Below, piece by piece: positions 1 to 6,286 of a stretch of DNA of 10,232 bases; the first letter of the stretch is position 1; every line of letters starts with the position of its first letter. Below the pieces are notes generated by a model. It was not told where the DNA came from. It did no database searches and saw nothing but the letters and a program-made list of their open reading frames with translations. Source of the DNA: an uncultured Eubacteriales bacterium (GTDB lineage: Bacteria > Bacillota > Clostridia > Oscillospirales > RGIG7773); contig CAKTDK010000054.1 in assembly GCA_934541205.1 (NCBI GenBank), forward strand, positions 1 through 10,232, given 5' to 3'. Made by a program: the position numbers and the translations under genes.

Positions 1-26
1 CTCCTGCGAAAAGCAGGAGAGCTTTT
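1..26 (+). terminator. Rho-independent terminator of an upstream gene (window edge)
   Basis: CTCCTGC (1-7) pairs perfectly with GCAGGAG (13-19) around a GAAAA loop and is followed by AGCTTTT. The hairpin is GC-rich in an otherwise AT-rich stretch, as expected for an intrinsic terminator. It probably ends a + strand gene lying before the window. The stem may extend further upstream, which cannot be seen. Confidence 0.75.
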
Positions 27-193
27 ATTATAAAAAATAGTATATATTTTAGATAAAATATAAAAATTAATAAAAAATGATATTTTATGCTATTATATAA
101 CAAATAATGGTAAATATATTATATATAAATTTTGTTTATTTATCTATTTTTTCAATATTATTTTTAAGAAATATTATATTAAAAAATGTAATA
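27..193. other. AT-rich intergenic spacer without recognisable genes
   Basis: Together with the promoter and leader that follow, this makes up the 286 bases before the first gene. It consists almost entirely of A and T, with no open frame of useful length, no RNA gene and no riboswitch-like structure that I can recognise. Confidence 0.6.
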
Positions 194-222
194 TTGACAA
201 AACGAATATATTTTGGTATGAT
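194..222 (+). promoter_or_regulatory. Sigma-A type promoter for the surface-protein operon
   Basis: A perfect -35 box TTGACA (194-199) is followed, after exactly 17 bases, by TATGAT (217-222), one mismatch from the consensus -10 box. Transcription would start near 229, giving a leader of about 58 bases before the ATG at 287. The match is strong, and the position between a terminator and the first gene of an operon fits. Confidence 0.8.
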
Positions 223-275
223 TTTACAAAACAGTCAATAAAAAATAAAAATTGATATGTAAAATTATATTAATT

Positions 276-281
276 AGGAGG
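276..281 (+). promoter_or_regulatory. Ribosome binding site of the DNRLRE gene
   Basis: A perfect AGGAGG lies five bases before the ATG at 287 and fixes that start. Confidence 0.85.
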
Positions 282-286
282 AAAAA

Positions 287-1732
287 ATGAATATTAAAAA
301 AATTGTTAGTTTATTTTTGGGATTGATTATGATATTTGTGTCAAATCCGATGTCTTATGCATGTAATGATTTTGAGGGTGAAAATACTAAAGTTCAAATA
401 TGCACAGAAGAGTCAAGTGATGAAAAACCACTATATACAATGCGCAATGATGGTGAACTTTCTTTGGACGAATTAGCAAGTGCTGAGATGTCAAAAGAAG
501 ATATACCTGAAATTTTAGAAAACAAATCAGAGGTAATAAATAAATATCATGTAAAAAGGCTTAGAGAACAAGAGGATGATTTAAGTACTTATATATTTCA
601 GAATGATGATGGAACAAAAACCGCTTATGTATTTAATGAACCGGTTAAATACATAGATAATAACAATAATATAATAGATAAAAATACAAAATTTATAGAA
701 TCTTCAAGTGAAGAATTTAAATATGAAAATGATAAAAATGATATAAAAATAAAAATACCTGAAAATATTGAGAAGAATGCAATAGAAGTTTCAAATGAAA
801 ATTTTAAAATTAAAATAAAACCGGAGAAAGCATTAAAGAATAATACCAATGTAAAGATTAAAAACAGAACACCTTATGAAAAAATTGTTTTATCCAGTAA
901 TGGAACTACTGTTGAAAATATTGAATATCCTGAAACATTTGGGAAAAAAACAAGTTTTTCTTGCCAATCGTTATATAATGGAGTTCAATTAAATATAGAG
1001 AATAAAGATAATCTTAAATCTATATCTTTTTGTATTAATGTAGGAAAAAACAAAAAAATTGTACAAAAAAATGGAAAATATGATATAATTGAAGTAGAAA
1101 CAAATAATGTAATAGCTTCTTTAGATACATATATTGATGAAAATACTACTGTTGAAATCAATAAAAAGCTTTTTTCAAATGAAAATATCATGACAATATC
1201 TTCTTTGGGTTCTTTGCCTCAGAATTTGTCTTTGGTTTTATATACCAGTGCAAATGGAAAAGAAAATATTGAAGATTATACATTAAAAACAACAAGTCCG
1301 TACATTAATCATCCGTCAGATGAGAAGTTATATATCGGAAGACAGGATTCTTCAACTGTTTACAGAACAGCCGTTAATTTTCCGTGTTTAAAAAATGCTA
1401 CTTACAGTGATTCTTTAATAGATAGTATTGCTGCTGATAATTTGATAAAAGCAGAGCTTTGCTTGACGGATATAAAACCTAATGACAAAAAAATATGCTT
1501 ACAAGCTTATTATTATAATATGCCATGGACAGAATCACAAATAGTTAATGATAATAAAAATTTTAATGCATTTGGGGCTTTGATATCAGAAACAACAACT
1601 GAATATTATCCTAAAAGAATACCGTGTGCTATTGATATAACATCAGCATTTAAAGCCTGGAAAAAAGGAGAAAAAGTAAATAACGGAATTATATTAAAAG
1701 CTAAAAATGAAAATGAAAGTAAATGTTCATGA
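287..1732 (+). CDS. Exported DNRLRE-domain protein, N-terminal part of a frame-broken gene
   Basis: The start at ATG 287 follows a perfect AGGAGG. Residues 1-25 form a signal peptide (two lysines, a hydrophobic core, then SYA before Cys26), so the product is exported. Residues of about 80-140 carry a block seen before DNRLRE domains in clostridial surface proteins (VKRLREQEDDL, then NDDGTKTAYVF and PVKYID). The DNRLRE domain occupies roughly 335-481: YIGRQDSSTVYRTAVNF, then a beta-rich stretch, then IDITSAFKAWKKGEKVNNGIILKAK. The frame stops at 1730-1732 just before the final strands of that domain, and those strands appear in the next frame (1731 onward). I therefore read this as the first part of one longer protein that continues in the following entry. 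Family members are cell-wall-associated; no enzymatic role is visible in this part. Export is well supported, the exact function is not. Confidence 0.8.
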   Translation: MNIKKIVSLFLGLIMIFVSNPMSYACNDFEGENTKVQICTEESSDEKPLYTMRNDGELSLDELASAEMSKEDIPEILENKSEVINKYHVKRLREQEDDLSTYIFQNDDGTKTAYVFNEPVKYIDNNNNIIDKNTKFIESSSEEFKYENDKNDIKIKIPENIEKNAIEVSNENFKIKIKPEKALKNNTNVKIKNRTPYEKIVLSSNGTTVENIEYPETFGKKTSFSCQSLYNGVQLNIENKDNLKSISFCINVGKNKKIVQKNGKYDIIEVETNNVIASLDTYIDENTTVEINKKLFSNENIMTISSLGSLPQNLSLVLYTSANGKENIEDYTLKTTSPYINHPSDEKLYIGRQDSSTVYRTAVNFPCLKNATYSDSLIDSIAADNLIKAELCLTDIKPNDKKICLQAYYYNMPWTESQIVNDNKNFNAFGALISETTTEYYPKRIPCAIDITSAFKAWKKGEKVNNGIILKAKNENESKCS

Positions 1733-2948
1733 ATATGCCTCAATTCAAAGCAGTTCATTTATTCCTTATGTAAGTGTAAGATATAAAAACGGACCTCTCC
1801 TTTCAGGTCATTATTATAAAATGTACGTGAAAGATACTGATAATTACATACCTTGGAATAACAGAATGGAAGGTATACCTACTACGTCTGAAGATTTACA
1901 GTATTCAAATAAAAATATTTGGCGAGTGTATCAATGTAAAAACGGATATTACAGATTTCAAAGCGCACATAAAAGAAACGGTTATTTGGCAACAGGTTTT
2001 GCAAGAAGAGTAATTACTTCAATGCATGAAATAAGCGGAGAAAAAGATACTTCTGTTTCAATAGGAAATGATGAGTTGTGGGAAGTAAAAAAACAAGAAG
2101 GTTCAAATGCATATACTCTTTGGTCAAAAGCATATAATGGTTTTAGGCTATGTCTTGGCGGAAACAGTTTATATTATTTTCCTTTATCTCAAGAAGGAGT
2201 AACGAGTGATTCGGTATATTTTGCAGAAGTTACTGAAGAAGAAATTGATATATATCCTTATTTTGATAATGAATTTTATAAGAAACACAATTATTCAAAT
2301 TCATTGTCTCACATGGAGATAAACAGCCTTTTAAATGAAACAAAGGATTTTTTTGAAAATAGATTTGATATTGACATTACATTAAAAAGTGCAAGTATGT
2401 TTGATTCGCTAATTTCTCAATGTACAAATCCTGATTCAAATGGTTTATGTAAATGTTATGGAGAATCAAAATGTTATGAAAAGCACCATTCCAATAAAAA
2501 TCTTAATTTAGATTATTTTAAAAATAATACCAATCATTATGTTAAAGGTGTAAATGTTTTATTTTCCGGTTTTAATTCTGCCTGCGGATATAGTAAAAAA
2601 GATGGTTCTCATGGAGGATTTTTTGCAGGAATAGCAAATCTTTTAGGAACAGATATGACGGTTTATTATTCTAAAAATACAACGGTTGAACAGCCTGATC
2701 CAAGCATAAGCATTGAAGAATTAAATAAAGAAAAAGAAAAAGTGCACATACAAAATTCAATTACTACAGCTCACGAATTTGCTCATTTACTGGGAGTTGA
2801 TGATCATACTGAAATAAGATTTAATAATGAAATGGATACGTGCATATTTGGAATTGACAGGCATGAGCAACCGTTATCTCAGGCATCGTTATGTAAAACT
2901 TGTTATGATTTAATTTGGGCAAATAAGTTTACACATTATACTAATTAA
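1707..2948 (+). CDS. C-terminal part of the same exported protein: ricin-like region and metzincin-like metalloprotease domain
   Basis: This frame has no Shine-Dalgarno before ATG 1707 or 1713 and no signal peptide. Its first residues, about 9-28 (EYASIQSSS, then IPYVSVRYKNG), complete the DNRLRE domain broken in the preceding frame, so it is best read as a continuation, not a separate gene. Residues of about 30-165 (SGHYYKMYV, WRVYQCKNGYYRF, ELWEV) resemble a ricin-type beta-trefoil, a weak call. The C-terminal half looks like a zinc metalloprotease: HEFAHLLGVDDH puts zinc ligands at His356 and His360, the catalytic acid at Glu357, and Asp366 or His367 as third ligand, with Met376 (EMDTC) a plausible Met-turn. 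Cysteines at 239, 248, 250 and 256 before His260-His261, and at 293, 379, 396 and 399, suggest disulfides or a second metal site. Substrate unknown; it would act outside the cell. Confidence 0.75.
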   Translation: MKMKVNVHEYASIQSSSFIPYVSVRYKNGPLLSGHYYKMYVKDTDNYIPWNNRMEGIPTTSEDLQYSNKNIWRVYQCKNGYYRFQSAHKRNGYLATGFARRVITSMHEISGEKDTSVSIGNDELWEVKKQEGSNAYTLWSKAYNGFRLCLGGNSLYYFPLSQEGVTSDSVYFAEVTEEEIDIYPYFDNEFYKKHNYSNSLSHMEINSLLNETKDFFENRFDIDITLKSASMFDSLISQCTNPDSNGLCKCYGESKCYEKHHSNKNLNLDYFKNNTNHYVKGVNVLFSGFNSACGYSKKDGSHGGFFAGIANLLGTDMTVYYSKNTTVEQPDPSISIEELNKEKEKVHIQNSITTAHEFAHLLGVDDHTEIRFNNEMDTCIFGIDRHEQPLSQASLCKTCYDLIWANKFTHYTN

Positions 2949-2952
2949 GGAG
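2948..2952 (+). promoter_or_regulatory. Ribosome binding site that sets the start of the SLH protein
   Basis: AGGAG overlaps the stop codon of the protease frame and sits eight bases before ATG 2961. The frame also opens with a GTG at 2952, but that codon lies inside the Shine-Dalgarno itself. Starting at 2961 gives a clean signal peptide (MKRLVCIALAF), so 2961 is preferred. Confidence 0.85.
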
Positions 2953-2960
2953 TGATATTT

Positions 2961-5036
2961 ATGAAAAGATTGGTTTGTATTGCTTTGGCTTTTGTTACGG
3001 TATTCTCGTCATTGTTTTCAGCTAATGCTATAGCTGGTATTAATCAGTTTGAGAATAGTATGGTAACGAAAAAAACGGTAAATATTGCTGAAGGCAAAAC
3101 AGTATTATACGGAGGAGCTTTCAGCCAAGAAAGTGCAAAGGATATTGAAACATTAATTTTCCCTGATTCTTTAAATACTTTCAGACCGGCAGAATATGAC
3201 TTTGAAAATGATGACGGAAGCAGAACAGGCGTATACTGCGACGATTTTTTAAGACAAGATTATTTTGTAAGTTTAAAAGAGATAGCGGTTTCAGAGGATA
3301 ATCCTTATTTTACAAGTGTTGACGGAGTCCTTTATACAAAAGATAAAAAAGTGCTTGTTTACTATCCTTATAATAAAGATGAATGGAATTATACGGTTGA
3401 TCCATCATGTGAAATAATTGATGACAGAGCATTTTATAAAACCAAAGTATTATATGTTGATTTAAATAATGTAAAGCATATAGGATGGCAGGCATTTTCA
3501 GGAAGCAGTCTTATTTCCATAAGTAATTATGATAAACTTGAATATATAGGAAAAGAGGCTTTTTATCAGACCTCCTTGGAGGATTTTGACTTTATTTTGC
3601 CTGAGAATCTTAAATATATAGGAATAAGAGCCTTTGCCGGACAACTTAAATCTTTTGTTAATAACAAAAATGCAAAATATATGACGGTTTTAGACGGTGT
3701 ATTATATAATAAAGATAAAACGGCTTTATTATGTTATCCTGCTTATAGACAAGGCGATACGTTTATTATTCCTAGGGGAGTAAAATTTATCGGAGTAAAT
3801 ACTACAACAGAAGGAATATATAAAGAAAAATATGATATTTATCAGGAATTTCGTAAAGGTTTAAGTTTATCTTACTTTGATGTTACAGAGTATGAAGAAA
3901 AATATGAGATAAATCATACTGCGCCTTTCTCACATTCAAGACTTAAAAAAATAGTTTTCGGAAATGATGTTGTTGAAATAGGATACAATGCTTTTGAATA
4001 TTCAAAAAGCTTAAGTAGCGTTTCTTTAAATAAAGATTTAAAAAAGATAGGGTATTTATCATTTTTATGCTGTTCTTCACTTGAAAATATAACTATACCT
4101 AAAAATGTCGCTTTTATTGATGGTGAGACCTTTGCACTTTGTGAGGCTTTGGAGAGCGTCAATGTGGAAGAAGGAAGCGGAAGCTTTAAAGTAATACAAG
4201 GTGTTTTGCTCAGCAAAAACAGCGAGGTAATTTATCTTATACCGGAAAAATCAAAGGGTTATAGGATTCTTTCCGATACAAAATATGTATGTGATGAGAG
4301 GTCATGTTATAAAATTCCCGGAATAAAAATGACAGTGTCTGACGGATATGCTGCATATTCCTCTAATAGTCATCCCGATAAAGTTTATCCTGCTTTAATT
4401 CAAAAAGAACCTGATGTAACTCCGGAACCTACAGACGAAATAACCTATGAAATATGCAGTATAGAGGATATGAAAGATATTCCAAAAACGCATTTTGCCT
4501 ATAAAGCTATTGAAAAATGCTTGGAAGAGGGCATTATGCACGGAAAAGGAGACGGCATTTTTGAACCCGATTCCAATATAACAAGAGCAGAGTTTTCGCA
4601 GCTGATATATAATTATTACAGAGGAAATGAAAAGCTTAATCCGATATGTGAAGTTTCCTTTGAAGATGTAGATGGACAATGGTTTGAAAAAGCTGTTATG
4701 ACTTGTGCAAAAGCAGGAGTTATAAAGGGATTTGACGGAAAATTTGATCCTTATTCATTTATAAAAAGAGAAGACGCAGTTCTTATGTTTGCAAGAATTA
4801 TTTTTGGAGAAACCAGTATTGAGAAAACGGATATAAATACTTCTCTTGAAAAATTAAAGGATGCCGGAAAGACTTTTAATGATATTGACAGTATTTCTGA
4901 TTATGCAGAAAAAGCGGTAATAAAATCTTTAGGAATATTTATAAACGGTGATGATAAGGGAAACATAAATCCAAAAGAAAGTATAACAAGAGCAGAGTGT
5001 GCTCAAATGATATATAATATTTTTTATGATAAATAA
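2961..5036 (+). CDS. Secreted BspA-type leucine-rich-repeat protein with three SLH domains
   Basis: This 691-residue protein has a signal peptide (about 1-26, ending SANAIA) and a BspA-like leucine-rich repeat region over about 40-470, with units such as LKYIGIRAFAG, KKIGYLSF and LENITIPKNVAFIDGETFA. A segment of the type DGVLYxKDK followed by YP recurs near residues 120, 244 and 411. A short proline and threonine linker (near 480) leads to three C-terminal SLH domains at about 500-550, 563-612 and 637-691, two of them ending in the typical ITRAE motif. SLH domains bind pyruvylated cell-wall polymers, so the protein should be displayed on the cell surface. BspA-type repeats in other bacteria mediate adhesion and protein binding. 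It lies 12 bases after the protease frame and is probably co-transcribed with it. Its ligand cannot be told from sequence. Confidence 0.9.
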   Translation: MKRLVCIALAFVTVFSSLFSANAIAGINQFENSMVTKKTVNIAEGKTVLYGGAFSQESAKDIETLIFPDSLNTFRPAEYDFENDDGSRTGVYCDDFLRQDYFVSLKEIAVSEDNPYFTSVDGVLYTKDKKVLVYYPYNKDEWNYTVDPSCEIIDDRAFYKTKVLYVDLNNVKHIGWQAFSGSSLISISNYDKLEYIGKEAFYQTSLEDFDFILPENLKYIGIRAFAGQLKSFVNNKNAKYMTVLDGVLYNKDKTALLCYPAYRQGDTFIIPRGVKFIGVNTTTEGIYKEKYDIYQEFRKGLSLSYFDVTEYEEKYEINHTAPFSHSRLKKIVFGNDVVEIGYNAFEYSKSLSSVSLNKDLKKIGYLSFLCCSSLENITIPKNVAFIDGETFALCEALESVNVEEGSGSFKVIQGVLLSKNSEVIYLIPEKSKGYRILSDTKYVCDERSCYKIPGIKMTVSDGYAAYSSNSHPDKVYPALIQKEPDVTPEPTDEITYEICSIEDMKDIPKTHFAYKAIEKCLEEGIMHGKGDGIFEPDSNITRAEFSQLIYNYYRGNEKLNPICEVSFEDVDGQWFEKAVMTCAKAGVIKGFDGKFDPYSFIKREDAVLMFARIIFGETSIEKTDINTSLEKLKDAGKTFNDIDSISDYAEKAVIKSLGIFINGDDKGNINPKESITRAECAQMIYNIFYDK

Positions 5037-5070
5037 AACCTCTTGATAATAAGTCATATTTATGGAATAT

Positions 5071-5104
5071 AAAAAGACAAGGCAATAATGTACCTTGTCT
5101 TTTT
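5071..5104 (+). terminator. Rho-independent terminator of the surface-protein operon
   Basis: AAAAAGACAAGG (5071-5082) pairs perfectly over 12 bp with CCTTGTCTTTTT (5093-5104) around a 10-base loop, and the T-run forms the 3' side of the stem. It begins 34 bases after the stop of the SLH protein. The symmetric A and T runs could also work on the - strand, but no - strand gene points at it. Confidence 0.88.
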
Positions 5105-5105
5105 G

Positions 5106-5172
5106 TATTATTGTATTTAGGTGGAAATCGGAAAACTGTCTGTTTGATGAATGGTTATGATTGTATTTAAGT
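5106..5172 (+). repeat. Imperfect 17-base direct repeat, 50 bases apart
   Basis: TATTATTGTATTTAGGT (5106-5122) and TATGATTGTATTTAAGT (5156-5172) match at 15 of 17 positions. The span given covers both copies and the gap between them. In DNA this AT-rich such a match may be chance. Confidence 0.35.
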
Positions 5173-5190
5173 ATATTGATTTATTTTTGA

Positions 5191-5221
5191 TTGATATTTA
5201 TATTTTTTTATGAAATATACT
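5191..5221 (+). promoter_or_regulatory. Possible promoter upstream of the regulator palindrome
   Basis: TTGATA (5191-5196) and TATACT (5216-5221) each differ by one or two bases from consensus and are 19 bases apart, longer than the ideal 17. Transcription would start near 5228, placing the inverted repeat at 5246-5266 just downstream, a roadblock position for a repressor. Confidence 0.35.
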
Positions 5222-5245
5222 ACATTTTTTATAAGAGATTAATAG

Positions 5246-5266
5246 AAGTTATGGTATATATAACTT
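5246..5266. promoter_or_regulatory. Perfect inverted repeat, candidate operator of the MurR/RpiR regulator
   Basis: AAGTTAT (5246-5252) and ATAACTT (5260-5266) are exact reverse complements separated by seven bases, a layout suited to a dimeric helix-turn-helix regulator with about two helical turns between outer edges. It lies between the two possible promoters and about 140 bases before the regulator start. Autoregulation is an inference from position. Confidence 0.4.
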
Positions 5267-5273
5267 TTGCAGG

Positions 5274-5300
5274 TTAATATTTAATAAACACTTGTATAAT
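5274..5300 (+). promoter_or_regulatory. Possible promoter of the regulator operon
   Basis: A perfect TATAAT (5295-5300) is present, preceded directly by TTG. The best -35 candidate is weak: TTAATA at 5274-5279 with a 15-base spacer. TTGCAG at 5267-5272 would be 22 bases away. Transcription would begin near 5307, leaving a leader of about 100 bases before ATG 5408. Confidence 0.45.
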
Positions 5301-5394
5301 TTTTGGAGTTTTTTTAGTTATTGCAAAATATCCCTTGCAATTATTCAAAATTTTATTTAAAATATAATTTGAGTAAATATGATATTTTTGTGTT

Positions 5395-5399
5395 GGGAG
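5395..5399 (+). promoter_or_regulatory. Ribosome binding site that sets the regulator start
   Basis: GGGAG lies eight bases before ATG 5408. This favours 5408 over the upstream TTG at 5321 and gives a protein of family-typical length beginning MPKDLLNKIED. Confidence 0.7.
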
Positions 5400-5407
5400 T
5401 TTTAGAA

Positions 5408-6268
5408 ATGCCTAAGGATTTATTAAATAAAATAGAAGATAATTATAAAAAATTGTCTAAAGGACAAAAGCTTATAGGAAATTTTATAATAAAACAGTAT
5501 GATAAGGCTGCTTTTATGACAGCGTCAAAACTCGGCAAAGCAGTTGGAGTTTCAGAATCTACAGTTGTCAGATTTGCAACCGAACTTGGCTATGATGGTT
5601 ATCCCAGCCTTCAAAAAGCATTGCAGGAACTTATAAAAACAAAGCTTACATCTGTTCAGAGAATAGAAGTAGCAAATGAAAAAATAACTAAAAACGGCGT
5701 TTTACGAGGCGTAATGCTTTCTGATATTGATAAAATCAGAATAACTATGGAAAAAAATAATGAGGATAGTTTTGAAAAAGCTGTTGAAACTCTTATAAAT
5801 GCAAAAAAAATATATATTTTAGGTGTAAGAAGTTCTTCTGCTCTTGCAAGTTTTATGGGTTTTTATTTCAATCTTATTTTTGATAATGTGAGATTGGTTC
5901 ACACAACTTCGGTAAGTGAGATGTTTGAACAGATTTTAAGAGTTGAAAAAGGCGATGTTGTTGTGGGAATTTCTTTTCCGAGATATTCAAAAAGAACCGT
6001 TAAAGCTATGGAGTATTCACTTGACTGCGGAGCAGACGTTATAGCAATTACTGACAGCGACGAATCTCCTTTGATACAGTGTTCGAACAATCATCTTATT
6101 GCGTCGAGCGATATGGTTTCTTTTGTTGATTCGTTAGTAGGGCCTTTATCGCTTATAAATGCTCTTATTGCGGCAATTGGAATAAGAAAGCAAAATGAAA
6201 TTTCCGCCACGTTTGATAAACTTGAAAGGATGTGGGAGGAATATGATGTATATGAAAAAAATGATTAA
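5408..6268 (+). CDS. MurR/RpiR-family transcriptional regulator (HTH plus SIS domain)
   Basis: This is a 286-residue DNA-binding regulator, close to the usual family length of about 280. The N-terminal HTH_6 domain spans about 1-77: LSKGQKLIGNFI, then a helix-turn-helix at about 37-60 (ASKLGKAVGVSESTVVRFA) followed by the family hallmark LGYDGYPSLQ. A SIS domain follows at about 125-260, with IYILGVRSSSALAS (the phosphosugar-binding loop), DVVVGISFPRYSKRT and DVIAITDS. Relatives bind a sugar phosphate through the SIS domain and repress or activate sugar, amino-sugar or central carbon genes. Here no sugar genes follow; it heads an operon of a flavoprotein, HutP-like protein, cmk, plsC and ispH. 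The likely target is its own promoter region, but this and the ligand are unknown. Confidence 0.9.
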   Translation: MPKDLLNKIEDNYKKLSKGQKLIGNFIIKQYDKAAFMTASKLGKAVGVSESTVVRFATELGYDGYPSLQKALQELIKTKLTSVQRIEVANEKITKNGVLRGVMLSDIDKIRITMEKNNEDSFEKAVETLINAKKIYILGVRSSSALASFMGFYFNLIFDNVRLVHTTSVSEMFEQILRVEKGDVVVGISFPRYSKRTVKAMEYSLDCGADVIAITDSDESPLIQCSNNHLIASSDMVSFVDSLVGPLSLINALIAAIGIRKQNEISATFDKLERMWEEYDVYEKND

Positions 6269-6286
6269 AAAGGGTAATTATATTAT

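Larger units (their letters stand above)
5105..5407. other. Non-coding spacer before the regulator operon
   Basis: These 303 bases hold no convincing gene. The frame of the downstream regulator is open back to a TTG at 5321, but that extension has no ribosome binding site and is not typical of the family. The spacer contains an imperfect direct repeat, a perfect inverted repeat and two promoter-like pairs, listed separately. I see no riboswitch, and no UAG-triplet array typical of HutP targets. Confidence 0.6.

Noticed and set aside
221..265. Nested inverted repeat ATTTTAC / GTAAAAT with inner TCAAT / ATTGA before the first gene, possibly a leader hairpin
   Set aside because: The outer left arm overlaps the -10 box and lies before the expected transcription start, so it would not be in the RNA, and the arms are almost all A and T.
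1703..1715. A5TG-A4TG run as a phase-variation tract causing the frame break
   Set aside because: The homopolymers are only five and four bases long, and the six-base repeat unit would slip in multiples of three, so a dedicated switch is not supported.
5321..5407. N-terminal extension of the regulator from TTG 5321
   Set aside because: There is no ribosome binding site before 5321, the extra residues do not resemble the family, and GGGAG before ATG 5408 gives a normal length.
5105..5407. Riboswitch, small RNA or HutP target in the long spacer
   Set aside because: Apart from short repeats there is no GC-rich multi-helix fold, no regularly spaced UAG triplets and no terminator near the regulator start.
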